Source: Salinigranum salinum
Lineage (GTDB): Archaea > Halobacteriota > Halobacteria > Halobacteriales > Haloferacaceae
Direction of reading: 5' to 3'
Length of the DNA: 64,000 nt
Assembly: GCF_009176545.1 (NCBI RefSeq)
Contig: NZ_VTOJ01000002.1
Coordinates: 1,302,001 to 1,366,000 of the forward strand
Shown: positions 54,014-62,804 of the stretch, piece after piece
How positions within the stretch are numbered: position 1 is the first letter of the stretch
Layout: every line of letters begins with the position of its first letter
Made by a program: the position numbers and the translations under genes
The notes under the pieces: generated by a model
Database searches by the model: none
What the model was told of the DNA's origin: nothing
Seen by the model: the letters and a program-made list of their open reading frames with translations, nothing else

Positions 54014-54451
54014 TTATCCGGGCAAGATCGTTTCGAGACCGCGCTGTGCGGCCACCTCGACCAGCTCTTCATCGGCGGACACGAATCCGAACTGCTCGAT
54101 ACGCTCAGAGAGTGAGAGTGCTGCCGAGAGCTGGAGGCTATCCAGCGTTCGCAGATCGTTCTGGAGGACGAGATCGAACGAGAAGCCGAGGAGCGACTCC
54201 TCCATCGGAACGATGACGAAGTCCGCCAGTGCCTCTCGAAAGAAGACGCTGATCAACTGGTTCATTTCCGGTTCGGAGACCTCGTTCCGGTTGTACTTGC
54301 GTCTGAACGCGGAGACGGACTCGACGACGGTAAGTGACGAGATCAAAACGTCGTGTTCCTCGTCGTCCAGAATCTCGTCCACTCGTTTAGTTCCCGGTTC
54401 CTCGTGATACCGTTTCACCAAGGCAGAGGTATCGAAAAAGTAGGTCGTCAC
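54014..54451 (-). CDS. vapC: VapC-type PIN-domain toxin (second)
   Basis: The 145-residue protein starts MTTYFFDTSALVKRYHEEPG, with the first catalytic acid at D7. SSLTVVESVSAFRRKYNRNE carries the second acid, and LRTLDSLQLSAALSLSERIE with FVSADEELVEVAAQRGLETI the third and fourth. It is not closely similar to the VapC near secY (the N-terminal motif differs, FFDTSALVKRY against FLDSSVIIDML). It lies 18 bases after the presumed antitoxin. Confidence 0.92.
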   Translation of the reverse strand: MTTYFFDTSALVKRYHEEPGTKRVDEILDDEEHDVLISSLTVVESVSAFRRKYNRNEVSEPEMNQLISVFFREALADFVIVPMEESLLGFSFDLVLQNDLRTLDSLQLSAALSLSERIEQFGFVSADEELVEVAAQRGLETILPG

Positions 54452-54469
54452 CGACGCGGTCTCCTCACG

Positions 54470-54670
54470 CTACACCCGCTCCTCGCGCTCGTCGTCGACG
54501 ATCTCCGAGAGGTCCGTCCCGCCGCTCGTCGCCTCACGGAGTTCCGAGAGATCCGGTGTCGGTCCCGTGTCGGAGACGAACTCGCTCATTCGCTCTCGGA
54601 GCGGATTCAGCTGCGACTTCTTCAACAGTTGTCGACCCCAGAAATCCAGGTCGTCGACCGCATCGCTCAT
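54470..54670 (-). CDS. Presumed antitoxin of the second VapC
   Basis: The 66-residue acidic protein reads MSDAVDDLDFWGRQLLKKSQ, then LNPLRERMSEFVSDTGPTPD and a charged tail (IVDDEREERV). I see no clear DNA-binding N-terminus, unlike VapB near secY. The call as antitoxin rests on its position immediately upstream of the PIN toxin. An AT-rich promoter region lies at about 54690-54705. Confidence 0.6.
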   Translation of the reverse strand: MSDAVDDLDFWGRQLLKKSQLNPLRERMSEFVSDTGPTPDLSELREATSGGTDLSEIVDDEREERV

Positions 54671-54867
54671 ATCAATGAATGGACGGTCTCGGTATAAAAC
54701 CGTATTCCCGGAGCGAAAGCGAGACACGAGTGAGCGACTCGTTCCCGAGTATCGACTCGACTCGTATTTCGTCGAGAGCTGTTCTCTCGGTCTCTGGGTA
54801 GTCTGTCGGGGAGGATGGATCCGCCAGTCACAGCGCTCGAACGTGGTGAGAGCGACCATGTGGCTCC

Positions 54868-54890
54868 GGTTCACAATCCCAGCCAGCGCA
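54868..54890 (+). repeat. Copy 3 of the tRNA-Gly 3' end (right side of vapBC)
   Basis: GGTTCACAATCCCAGCCAGC followed by GCA repeats the tRNA tail and is preceded by GGCTCC like copy 2. The copies are 927 bp apart. Twenty-two of the final bases are shared with copies 1 and 2. Confidence 0.8.
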
Positions 54891-54949
54891 CTGCTCCGAA
54901 CTCCACACCGCCGAACGGCTCGATTCGGACGAGAAGCGGGAGACAGCGC

Positions 54950-55126
54950 CTAGGCGGCGAAGTACGTCTCGAGTTCGTGCTTCGTCACTTCGATTCGGCC
55001 CGTGTGATCGACGGTTTCGAGCTTCGCCGCCGCAGGGTGCCAGCTGCCGTACTCGGCGACGCGCTGGAACTCCGTCTCCGCATCGAAGCCACGGTAGTGC
55101 TTCGTGAGGGTCAGTTTCGGTCTCAT
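54950..55126 (-). CDS. Small conserved-looking protein, 58 residues
   Basis: From ATG 55126 the protein reads MRPKLTLTKHYRGFDAETEF, then QRVAEYGSWHPAAAKLETVD and HTGRIEVTKHELETYFAA. TTTTTAACC read on the minus strand at about 55150-55158 lies at leaderless distance. It is just outside the last tRNA-tail copy. I do not recognise the family. Confidence 0.65.
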   Translation of the reverse strand: MRPKLTLTKHYRGFDAETEFQRVAEYGSWHPAAAKLETVDHTGRIEVTKHELETYFAA

Positions 55127-55448
55127 TACGAGTGAACCGAGGAGTCACGGAGGTTAAAAACTTACTACGAATCGAATAATAATTACCACGATCGTCGGCA
55201 ACAGACGAGATCTCGGGAGAGATCAGTACGCCCAGCCACCGAAATCGAAACGGCACGTAGGTTCTCTGGGGATCGGCACCGGAGCGACGAGCCCCCTCCG
55301 GGGAGCGAGTCGGACGAGTATTCACCGGGAGACGGTGGCCCGGTCGAGGGGAGACGCCGTCGGGCGCTCGGCGGCGAGCGACCGGAGGGTGCCGACCGAC
55401 GTCGTCGACGTCGGTCGTGGAGAGCGTCGACCCGGCGGCGAGGCCGAC
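55127..55448. other. Intergenic region, no gene seen
   Basis: It holds the promoter of the 58-residue gene, a small hairpin GATCTC-GGGA-GAGATC at about 55211-55226, and an inverted repeat ACCGACGTCG with CGACGTCGGT at about 55401-55421. No frame has coding bias. Confidence 0.4.
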
Positions 55449-55619
55449 TCAGAACTCGTGTTGCTTCTGGTGTTTCAGCCGCTCGGCGACGATGCCGGGG
55501 ACGGTGGTCTGACACCGGCGGCACCGCCACGACGGCTTCGTTACCCCCTCGAGTTTGGTCAGATCGCGCTTGGTCTGCAGGAGCGCGTTACAGCCAGAAC
55601 AGCGGCGAGAGATCGCCAT
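55449..55619 (-). CDS. Small zinc-ribbon protein
   Basis: The 56-residue protein reads MAISRRCSGCNALLQTKRDL and TKPSWRCRRCQTTVPGIVAE. Two CxxC knuckles (C7/C10 and C33/C36) are spaced as in a zinc ribbon. It ends in basic residues (RLKHQKQHEF). A TTTCAAATAC box at about 55639-55649 on the minus strand gives leaderless initiation at ATG 55619. Confidence 0.7.
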   Translation of the reverse strand: MAISRRCSGCNALLQTKRDLTKLEGVTKPSWRCRRCQTTVPGIVAERLKHQKQHEF

Positions 55620-55693
55620 GGTCGACGCTACAACGTGTTCGTATTTGAAACTATCTCCGGAGCCGACGGGCGCGGGGGCGCTCGAAGCCGGGG

Positions 55694-56026
55694 TCAGTCC
55701 TCGAGTACGTACGCGAGGTCCTCGCGACCAGCGCCACAGACACACTGGGTGGGGAAGGCGTCGAGCGAGCCGACGACGCCGCAGTCGAGACAGCGCCAGA
55801 CGAGGTACGCTTCGCCGACGCCGTCGGCGGCGAGGCGCTTGTTCCGGACGACCGTGGGCGGACGGACTGCACGGGAGACCGTAACGGAACTGGGCGTGTC
55901 GCGACCGACGTCGATCAGCCGCTGGGTCCGCGTCTCGCCGGGTTCGAGGGGTTCGTCGGTCGTCTCGGTCGCCTGCACCGGAGTGACGCTCTCGGACGTC
56001 GGCGAGGGTGGAGTGTGTGCAGCCAT
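55694..56026 (-). CDS. Rubredoxin-like zinc-ribbon protein (DUF7130-like)
   Basis: The 110-residue protein has a C-terminal zinc ribbon, YLVWRCLDCGVVGSLDAFPT followed by QCVCGAGREDLAYVLED, with CxxC and CxC pairs. The VWRC-DCG-GSLDAFPT pattern is what I associate with the haloarchaeal DUF7130 rubredoxin-like family, from memory. The N-terminal half is Thr/Pro-rich and likely beta-structured. GTTTAATAC at about 56050-56058 (minus strand) is the leaderless promoter. Confidence 0.75.
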   Translation of the reverse strand: MAAHTPPSPTSESVTPVQATETTDEPLEPGETRTQRLIDVGRDTPSSVTVSRAVRPPTVVRNKRLAADGVGEAYLVWRCLDCGVVGSLDAFPTQCVCGAGREDLAYVLED

Positions 56027-56074
56027 GTGAGAGGAACGCACGGCGCGGTATTAAACGGCGACTGCTCGTATCGG

Positions 56075-57157
56075 TCACTCGGACTCTCTGGGCGACCAGG
56101 AGAGTTCGAGGACGACCGGGCCGCCCAGCAGACCCGTGTCGGTGCGGGCGACGACGCCGTCGGGGGTGGGCAGGACCACGCGCCGGCCGTCAACCGTCAC
56201 CGCGACCTCGGCGGGTCGTCCACCGGTTCGACCGGTCACGAGCGCCTGTTCGGCCGCCTCGACCGCGTCCGTGACGGCCGCCCGCGTCGGCCCCGCAGAG
56301 TTGTCGTAGTCGACGCCGCCGAACACCGGACGGACGTTGACGTCGCGCGAGCGGTTCGAGAGGACGGCGTTCACCGCCGCACCGAGGAGGATGACGAGCC
56401 CCGAAAAGTACAGCCAGGTGAGGAGCACGAGGATGCCGGCGACGACGCTGGGGTCCTGCGCCGTGGCGCTGAACCGCGCGTACAGCTGGAAGAGCGTCTC
56501 GAACGACGCCAGCCCCACCGCAGCGAGAAACACGCCCGGGAGGACCTCGACGACGCCGACGTCACAGTCGGGAAAGACGTAGTACATGGGAAACAGGGCG
56601 ACGGAGAGGAGCGCGACGAGCACCAGTCGGTGGAGGAGCCACGGGACGGTTCCCGCCCCGGCGAGCACGAGACGCGATTCGACGAACACCGCGAGCAGGA
56701 TGGCGAGCGCGAACACCAGCAGGACGACCACGCCGTCCGAAACCTGGTCGGCGAAGGTGTTCTCGGCTTCGGACTCGTAGATGTCGGAGAAGGCGGTGTC
56801 GAGCCCACGGAAGATGCGGAGCGTCCCCCAGACGAGGACGACGCCGCCGAACAGGGAGAGCCCAGCCGAACTGCCGGCCTGGGAGAGTTCGGTGACGAAG
56901 ATCGACGACGCGCCGGGCGTGAGGACGGTGGCGACGAATCGCTCGAACGCGGTTTCGAGGCTGCGGTCGCCCACCCGGGCGACGATCGCGAGCACCAGAA
57001 GCAAGAGCGGGAGCAGCGAGACGAAGGCGTGGTAGGCGATGCTCCCGGCCATGAACGTGAGTCGTTCGGCGCGGATCTCGTGGACGATCGCCCGGAGCAA
57101 GACGAGGGCTCGTTCGAGTCGCGGATCCGCGTCGGTGACGCGAGCGATGACGGACAT
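56075..57157 (-). CDS. YihY/BrkB-family integral membrane protein
   Basis: The 360-residue protein has six or seven helices. Family features: ERLTFMAGSIAYHAFVSLLP near the start, IFVTELSQAGSSAGLSLFGG, and AGILVLLTWLYFSGLVILLG with AAVNAVLSNRS. Members are presumed transporters or envelope proteins, and the historical name RNase BN is wrong for them. The final roughly 75 residues are a soluble acidic tail. No operon partner is evident. Confidence 0.9.
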   Translation of the reverse strand: MSVIARVTDADPRLERALVLLRAIVHEIRAERLTFMAGSIAYHAFVSLLPLLLLVLAIVARVGDRSLETAFERFVATVLTPGASSIFVTELSQAGSSAGLSLFGGVVLVWGTLRIFRGLDTAFSDIYESEAENTFADQVSDGVVVLLVFALAILLAVFVESRLVLAGAGTVPWLLHRLVLVALLSVALFPMYYVFPDCDVGVVEVLPGVFLAAVGLASFETLFQLYARFSATAQDPSVVAGILVLLTWLYFSGLVILLGAAVNAVLSNRSRDVNVRPVFGGVDYDNSAGPTRAAVTDAVEAAEQALVTGRTGGRPAEVAVTVDGRRVVLPTPDGVVARTDTGLLGGPVVLELSWSPRESE

Positions 57158-57347
57158 GCCGCGTGGTAGGAGTGGGGAGCAGATAACCGGACAGGGAGAC
57201 GGAATGTCACGCGAGCGGTGGTCGACGGAGGGCGGAGGCTCCGCGAAGGCGAGTCGGGAACGAGTCGACAGCGAGGGCTACCGCTCGTCGTGGAGCGGAC
57301 GCTCGACCGACCACCGTAGTTACCTTCCCGCGCGTCGTCTCACCTCT

Positions 57348-57665
57348 ATGACCGTCATCGCGATGCTGAGCGTGGCACCGGTAATCGAGGGGAGCATGGC
57401 CGCCGAGGTCGCGAAAGCCGTCGCCGCACTCGACGACTTCGACGTCGCCTACGAGACGAATCCGATGGGCACGGTGATCGAGGCGGACGACGTCGATACC
57501 CTGCTCGCGGCGGTCGCCGCCGCACACAAGGCCGTCGACGGCGATCGAGTGAGCACGTTCCTGAAGATCGACGACAAGCGAACCCGCAGCCAGCGAGCCC
57601 GGGAGAAGGTCGATCGGGTGGAAGCAGAACTCGGGCGAGAGGCGAAGCGGACGCGGGGAGCGTAG
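57348..57665 (+). CDS. MTH1187 family thiamine-binding protein
   Basis: The 105-residue protein matches the MTH1187/YkoF-like family: MTVIAMLSVAPVIEGSMAAE, then ALDDFDVAYETNPMGTVIEA and VSTFLKIDDKRTRSQRAREK, with the TxxGT and KIDDK landmarks. The family binds thiamine or a related small molecule as a dimer or tetramer. A GTAGTTACC box at about 57316-57324 gives leaderless initiation. Confidence 0.85.
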   Translation: MTVIAMLSVAPVIEGSMAAEVAKAVAALDDFDVAYETNPMGTVIEADDVDTLLAAVAAAHKAVDGDRVSTFLKIDDKRTRSQRAREKVDRVEAELGREAKRTRGA

Positions 57666-57678
57666 CCGCCGAATCTGG

Positions 57679-57755
57679 CACGGGGACTCGGTCGGATCGA
57701 GCACGGCGACTCGGTCGCGCGACGGCGACGACCCGGTCGCACGACGGCGACGACT
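57679..57755. repeat. Degenerate GGCGACGACCCGGTCGC direct repeats
   Basis: The spacer before mch holds three or four imperfect copies of CACGGCGACTCGGTCGC / GACGGCGACGACCCGGTCGC, with period of about 22 bases. It ends at CGACTG. No gene lies in it. Confidence 0.45.
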
Positions 57756-57942
57756 GCGCCGAGTATGGGAGCACGTGACGTCGCGCGGCCGAGACCGTGG
57801 CGACTCCCCTGCGTTTTCGCACCGGGACCGCTCACGACGACGCGCACGTCCGCTGCCGACCCGTCCGTCGACGATCGAGCCCGTCGATCAATCCACGACC
57901 GAACCCGTCACCCTTTATCGGGGGACCTCGAAAACGGAGCGT

Positions 57943-58893
57943 ATGGAGAGTCTCAACCGGATGGCCATCGAACTCGTCGACGAGGTGCTCGACTTCGCCG
58001 ACGAACTCGGGGTCGTCGTCTACGAACTCGACTCCGGGGCGACGGTCATCGACTGCGGCGTCGACGCGGAGGCCGGCCTCGAGGCCGGTCTCCTCGTCGC
58101 GGAGGTGCAGACGGCCGGACTCGCGACGGTGGGGACGCGGATGGACACGGTCGCCGGCGCACCACTGCCACACGTCGACCTCACGACCGACCACCCGGCG
58201 CTCGCGCTGCTCTGCTCGCAGAAAGCCGGCTGGGAACTCGCGTTCGAGGGCGACGACGGACCGGGTTTCGACGGCCTCGGTGCCGGGCCGGCCCGCGCGC
58301 TGGTCGGCCAGGAGAGCGAGTTCCAGGCCGTCGGCTACTACGACGAGTTCGATCTGACGGTGCTGACGATCGAGAGCATCGACCTCCCGGACGATTCCGT
58401 AGCAGAGCACGTCGCCGATCTCACCGGCGTCGAGCCGTCGGGCGTGTTCCTCCCGACGTTCGCCACCGGCTCCACGGTCGGGAGCGTGACGATGGCTGCC
58501 CGCGCGGCCGAACTCGGCGTCTTCCGTCTCTTCGAGCTCGGCTACGATCCGAAGGACGTGCTCACTGTGTCCGGTGCCGCACCCGTGGCCCCCGTCAGCT
58601 ACGACGAGGGTGTCGCCATGGGCCGGACGAACGACGCGCTGGCGTACGGGGGACAGGTGTACATGCAGGTGCGCGAGGACAGCGGCGTCTTCGACGACCT
58701 CCCGTCGACGGCCAGCGACGAGTACGGCACCCCCTTCGAGACCATCTTCGAGGAGGCCGGCTGGGACTTCTACGAGGTGCCCGACTCGGTGTTCGCGCCC
58801 GCACAGGTCACCGTCGACGTCGTCGACGGGCCGACGCGCGTCGTCGGCAAACGCGACGAAGAACTGCTCGCGGAGTCGTTCGGGCTGGCGTGA
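57943..58893 (+). CDS. mch: Methenyltetrahydromethanopterin cyclohydrolase
   Basis: The 316-residue enzyme interconverts methenyl- and formyl-tetrahydro(methano)pterin; in haloarchaea the carrier is probably tetrahydrofolate-like. It starts MESLNRMAIELVDEVLDFAD and has DCGVDAEAGLEAGLLVAEVQ, PALALLCSQKAGWELAFEGD, LTGVEPSGVFLPTFATGSTV and GTPFETIFEEAGWDFYEVPD, matching Mch over its full length. CCTTTATCG at about 57911-57919 is the leaderless promoter. Non-methanogenic haloarchaea retain mch for C1 metabolism. Confidence 0.94.
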   Translation: MESLNRMAIELVDEVLDFADELGVVVYELDSGATVIDCGVDAEAGLEAGLLVAEVQTAGLATVGTRMDTVAGAPLPHVDLTTDHPALALLCSQKAGWELAFEGDDGPGFDGLGAGPARALVGQESEFQAVGYYDEFDLTVLTIESIDLPDDSVAEHVADLTGVEPSGVFLPTFATGSTVGSVTMAARAAELGVFRLFELGYDPKDVLTVSGAAPVAPVSYDEGVAMGRTNDALAYGGQVYMQVREDSGVFDDLPSTASDEYGTPFETIFEEAGWDFYEVPDSVFAPAQVTVDVVDGPTRVVGKRDEELLAESFGLA

Positions 58894-58924
58894 GTCGACA
58901 TCGGCCAGACTGGCAAAACCGACC

Positions 58925-59422
58925 ATGACCAGATTCAAGCTCGTTCCCGCGGCCCCGGACTCGCTCGAGGAGGTGGTCGAGGCACAGCAGGCCGTCCCGC
59001 TCGTGCCGGGCACGGAGGACGACTGCTGTGCACGCCTCATGCACCGACGGGGGTTCCCGAGCCGGGACGTGGCGCGGACGTGGCTCACGTTCCTCCGTGC
59101 GCTGGGCCTCGCCGCCGAACGCGACTCGGGGTTCGTCCGGCGCTCGCGGGAGCCGACGCCGGCGTACCTCCGTGAGGCGTTCCTCGACGGGGTGTACGGG
59201 GCGCGCGAGGTCCGCGACGTCCTCGGTGCGGAACCGCTCGACGACGACGCCGTCTTCGAGCGGTTCGAAGAGCGGGTTCCGGCGTGGGAGCACCACAAGG
59301 ACCCGACGGGGTGGCGCGAGACGTGGCGCGCGCGGGTCGGCCACCTCCTCGAGTGGCTCGTCCTCCTCGACGTGGCCGAGCGACGCGAGGCGGGGTACGT
59401 CGTCCGGGAGCCGGCGGAGTAG
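58925..59422 (+). CDS. Conserved haloarchaeal protein next to mch
   Basis: The 165-residue protein is helical with no membrane segment: EDDCCARLMHRRGFPSRDVA, ARTWLTFLRALGLAAERDSG and LREAFLDGVYGAREVRDVLG look like a DNA-binding helix bundle. RARVGHLLEWLVLLDVAERR is near the end. It starts 31 bases after mch and may be co-transcribed. I do not recognise a named family. Confidence 0.78.
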   Translation: MTRFKLVPAAPDSLEEVVEAQQAVPLVPGTEDDCCARLMHRRGFPSRDVARTWLTFLRALGLAAERDSGFVRRSREPTPAYLREAFLDGVYGAREVRDVLGAEPLDDDAVFERFEERVPAWEHHKDPTGWRETWRARVGHLLEWLVLLDVAERREAGYVVREPAE

Positions 59423-59724
59423 ATGGAGAGCGGACCGAGCAGGAACGGTCCGTTCGACGCAGTGAGCGAGCGACACGTCTTCCCCCGGACCGCCAGTAGT
59501 CGACGACCCGCTCGGCGGTGACGTCGTCGGACGAGCAGGTCACCCGGCAGATGGTATCCTCGTGGACGACAGCCCCGTGACGGATCGTCACGTGGCCGTC
59601 GGGCGGGAGCCCCGCCGAGGAGCCGAGGCAGTGAGGACCGGTCGCGGGGGTGGTGACGGGTCCAGACAACGGTCAGGGACGTGCCGCCGGACGGCTTTTG
59701 CCGCTCTCGTGCCTACGTGGAGTG
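59423..59724. other. Intergenic region with a possible decayed minus-strand ORF
   Basis: A minus-strand frame from ATG 59669 reads GHVTIRHGAVVHEDTICRVT and CSSDDVTAERVVDYWRSGG with GC-rich third positions for about 63 codons. The bias then moves to another frame. It may be a short broken gene. Nothing else is seen. Confidence 0.3.
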
Positions 59725-60402
59725 ATGACGACGAAACCGGTCGACACCGTCCTGTTCGACCTCGACGACACCCTCGTCACGTACAACCGCTCCACCCAGG
59801 AGGTGCTCGACGAGGCGTTCGCGGCCGTCGGCGTCGAGCCGTTCTTCGCCGCGGAGGCGTACTTCGCGCGGTACGAGGAGTTCTTGCCGCGGACCGACTC
59901 GATCGAAGGGCTCCGCGAGGCGTGTTTCGCCGCCGTCGCCGACGAACGCGGCCACGACCCCGCGCTGGGACGGGACGTCGCAGACGCGTTCAACGCGCGG
60001 CGCGACCACGGCGACGTACGACTGCTCCCCGGTGCCCGGGAGGTCGTCGACCGATTCGCCGACGACTATCGCCTGGGGGTCGTGACGAACGGCCACCCGG
60101 ACGTCCAGCGGCCCAAACTCGCGGAGGTCGACCTCGACACCGCGTTCGAGACGGTCGTCTTCGCAGGCCACGACACGGCGCCCAAGCCGGCACCGGACCC
60201 CTTCGACAGGGCACTCACGACGCTCGGCTCGACCGCGGACCGGGCAGTCCACGTCGGTAACTCGCTCGCGTCGGACGTCGCCGGCGCGAACGCGGCCGGC
60301 CTCCGAAGCGTGTGGATCCCGGCGTACGAAGAACGGGCGACGGCCGAGCCACACTACCGGCTGGAGTCGCTCACCGAACTCGACGAGCGACCGTGGGCCT
60401 GA
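59725..60402 (+). CDS. HAD-family hydrolase
   Basis: The 225-residue phosphatase-like protein has motif I FDLDDTLV (nucleophile D12, acid D14), motif II VVTNGHPD, motif III with K in GHDTAPKPAPDPF, and motif IV HVGNSLASDVAGANAAGLRS. The alpha-helical cap suits phosphoglycolate-type or haloacid dehalogenase-type members. The substrate is unknown. It is convergent with the GTPase gene. Confidence 0.93.
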   Translation: MTTKPVDTVLFDLDDTLVTYNRSTQEVLDEAFAAVGVEPFFAAEAYFARYEEFLPRTDSIEGLREACFAAVADERGHDPALGRDVADAFNARRDHGDVRLLPGAREVVDRFADDYRLGVVTNGHPDVQRPKLAEVDLDTAFETVVFAGHDTAPKPAPDPFDRALTTLGSTADRAVHVGNSLASDVAGANAAGLRSVWIPAYEERATAEPHYRLESLTELDERPWA

Positions 60403-60419
60403 ACGTCCGCTCGCTCCCG

Positions 60420-60523
60420 AGCGTTTATATCCGAGACGGCGGCCAGACGGCCCGTGCGGTGAGAGAGACCACGGGACGACGGGCGACGCGGCGGCACACC
60501 GTCTCGTGTGAGCGCGTGCCGCC
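60420..60523. other. TATA element and hairpin between convergent genes
   Basis: GTTTATATC at about 60421-60429 looks like a TATA box with no gene after it. GGCGGCAC (60490-60497) pairs perfectly with GTGCCGCC (60516-60523). It may mark a small RNA or a shared terminator. Confidence 0.35.
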
Positions 60524-60541
60524 CGTTCGCCTGCCGCCTCG

Positions 60542-62143
60542 CTACTCCCGGTAGACGTGGGTGACGGTGCCGACACCCTTGCTCCGCCCCTCGCGGAAGA
60601 CGAACCGCTGACCCTCCTCCACGAGATACGGCCGGAACTTGAACTCCACCTCGGTCGTGCCGGTGTCGCCAGGGAGCAGTTGTCCACCCTCGGGACGGAA
60701 CACCGCAGCCTCGCTGATCGTCTCGAGGTGGACGACGGGTTCGTAGCCCGAGCCGATCCGCGTCGGGTGGTTGAGTACCATCACGTCCGCCTCGAACCGC
60801 CGCACGGGTGTGGGGTCGGCGTCGCGCGGGAGGAGCACCATCCCGCGTTCGAGGTCCGGCTCACGGACCCCCTTGAGCGCGATGCCGACGATGCGGCCGG
60901 CCTTCGCCCGGTCGACGCGATGGTAGTGCATCTCGATCGAGCGGACCTCCACCTCGCGGAAGCCGCCGTCGGCCATCGGCCCGACGAGGAGTTCGTCGCC
61001 GGCCTCGACGCTCCCGGCGTTCACCGTCCCCGAGGCGACCGCGCCGACGCCCGTGACGGAGTACGACCGGTCGATGTACATCCGGAACTCCCCCTCGTCG
61101 CGCGCCGTCTTCGGAAGGTGTTCGAACAGGTAGTCGAGACGGTCGAGCCCCTCCATCGTCACCGCGCTGGTCTTGAGGATGGGGACGACCGCGTCGCTGA
61201 TCTCCTCGACGGCGGCCTCGACGCCGTGGCGTGCCACGCGGAGAGGCGTCTTGCCGACGTCGCGGAGCAGTCGCTCGACCTCACGTTCGACCTCGCTGAC
61301 GCGCTCGTCGGAGACCATGTCGACCTTGGTGAGCGCGACGACCGTCGGAAGCTCCATGGCGAGGAGGATGCCGAGGTGCTCGCGCGTCGTCCGCGTCGGG
61401 CCGTCGTCGGCGGCGACGACGATGAGGCCGTAATCCAGCCGCTGACCGACCAGTCCCCGGATCGTGGTGCGGAGCCACGGCTCGTGGCCGACCGTGTCGA
61501 CGAACGACACTAAGCGGTCTGCCTCCTGGACGATCCGGGCGCGGTCGGCCTTCCGGTGGGGGTTGTCCATGTGGACCGGGCCGTCGTCGTCGAAGCCGTA
61601 CACGCCGTAGGAGAGATCCGCGGAGAGCCCGCGTTCGACCTCGTGGGGCTGGACGTCGAGGAACGATCGCGTCTCGCCCTCGCCGTCGTCCGATCGACCG
61701 GTGACGAGCGACCCCACGAGGGTCGACTTTCCGTGGTCGACGTGGCCCGCGGTGCCGACGACGATGTGATCGTCGTCGCCCTCGAGCATCGCTCCCTCTT
61801 TCAGCGTGGCGACGCCGACGAGGCCGTCGTCGCCGGCGCTCCACGTCTCGACGTCGTGGATGTGCGCGCCGGCTTCCTCGGCCAGGAGCGAGAGGACGTC
61901 CATCGACTCGGAGAACGCCTCCCGGGGAATGCCCGCGATGCCCCCGTCGTCCGTGACGCCGACGACGTACGTGGCCGTCCCGTCGCCCGAGAGTACCCGG
62001 TGGCGGAGCTGAGCCGCGAGGCTCTCCATTCGTCCGCTCGACAGGTGGACGTCACGGGAGAGCCGCTCTTTGAATTCGATGTGGCCGCCTTCCTGCTCGC
62101 CGCGCTCGAGGGCCTCTTCGAGGGGGGCCCGGTCAGCGCTCAT
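60542..62143 (-). CDS. GTPBP1-like translational GTPase
   Basis: The 533-residue protein has an N-terminal domain of about 125 residues with GHIEFKERLSRDVHL, then an EF-Tu-type GTPase: P-loop GTAGHVDHGKSTL (about 131-143), G3 FVDTVGHE, G4 ALTKVD (NKxD variant TKVD), followed by two beta-barrels (SYSVTGVGAVASGTVNAGSV, DADPTPVRRFEADVMVLNHP). This is the GTPBP1/GTPBP2 family of archaea and eukaryotes, involved in mRNA decay or ribosome rescue. CCTTAACG at about 62169 (minus strand) is at leaderless distance from ATG 62143. Confidence 0.92.
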   Translation of the reverse strand: MSADRAPLEEALERGEQEGGHIEFKERLSRDVHLSSGRMESLAAQLRHRVLSGDGTATYVVGVTDDGGIAGIPREAFSESMDVLSLLAEEAGAHIHDVETWSAGDDGLVGVATLKEGAMLEGDDDHIVVGTAGHVDHGKSTLVGSLVTGRSDDGEGETRSFLDVQPHEVERGLSADLSYGVYGFDDDGPVHMDNPHRKADRARIVQEADRLVSFVDTVGHEPWLRTTIRGLVGQRLDYGLIVVAADDGPTRTTREHLGILLAMELPTVVALTKVDMVSDERVSEVEREVERLLRDVGKTPLRVARHGVEAAVEEISDAVVPILKTSAVTMEGLDRLDYLFEHLPKTARDEGEFRMYIDRSYSVTGVGAVASGTVNAGSVEAGDELLVGPMADGGFREVEVRSIEMHYHRVDRAKAGRIVGIALKGVREPDLERGMVLLPRDADPTPVRRFEADVMVLNHPTRIGSGYEPVVHLETISEAAVFRPEGGQLLPGDTGTTEVEFKFRPYLVEEGQRFVFREGRSKGVGTVTHVYRE

Positions 62144-62282
62144 GGTCGCGCGTAGGAAAGCACCCACGTTAAGGCTTTCCGTGGCATGAGTCCCCATCTC
62201 ACAACAGCACTCCGGACTCGCTGCCGGGTCGCACGGTCATGAAACGGCACGTCGGGCGAGACGGCTGGCCGGCGCGACTGGG

Positions 62283-62804
62283 CTACGTCGGCTCGTCGGT
62301 CAGGCGCTCGTACGCCCGGTTGACCCGTTTGAACTCGTCTTCGTCGCCCGAAGGGCGATCCGGATGCACCTCCTTCACTCGCTCGCGGTAGGCGTCGCGT
62401 ACGGCGTCCTCGTCGGCCCCCGGATCGAGTCCGAGCGCCCGGTACGCCTCCGTCTGCGACAGACCCGACGCCGCCGGTCCGACGGTCGCACGACGACGGT
62501 CACGCGCCTCACGCGCGCCGGCACCGAACCCACCCCGCGCGTCGGCACCGAACCCACCCGGTCCACCCGGTTCGTCGGGACCCGCACGTGGGCCGAACCG
62601 GGTTCCTCCACGGACCCGTCTGGTGCGGGTTCGCTCCTCGAGACGACCGCTCGCCTGGTACCACATGAGGTACGTCGTCGCGCCGAACGGGACGGCGACG
62701 ACGAGCAGGAACAGTTGCTTGAAGGCGAACGACAGGACGAACAACAGCACTGTCAGTCCGGCGAACACTGCCGCGAGTCCCAGGACGAGTCGGTCGCGGT
62801 CCAC
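62283..62804 (-). CDS. J-domain membrane protein
   Basis: The 173-residue protein starts at a GTG at 62804 that lies 27 bases after CTTACGG, fitting a leaderless message. Two adjacent helices (LVLGLAAVFAGLTVLLFVLS and FLLVVAVPFGATTYLMWYQ) are followed by a Gly/Arg linker (GGPGGFGADARGGFGAGARE) and a C-terminal J domain (TEAYRALGLDPGADEDAVRD, KEVHPDRPSGDEDEFKRVNR) with the HPD motif. It should recruit Hsp70 (DnaK) to the membrane. Confidence 0.88.
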   Translation of the reverse strand: MDRDRLVLGLAAVFAGLTVLLFVLSFAFKQLFLLVVAVPFGATTYLMWYQASGRLEERTRTRRVRGGTRFGPRAGPDEPGGPGGFGADARGGFGAGAREARDRRRATVGPAASGLSQTEAYRALGLDPGADEDAVRDAYRERVKEVHPDRPSGDEDEFKRVNRAYERLTDEPT

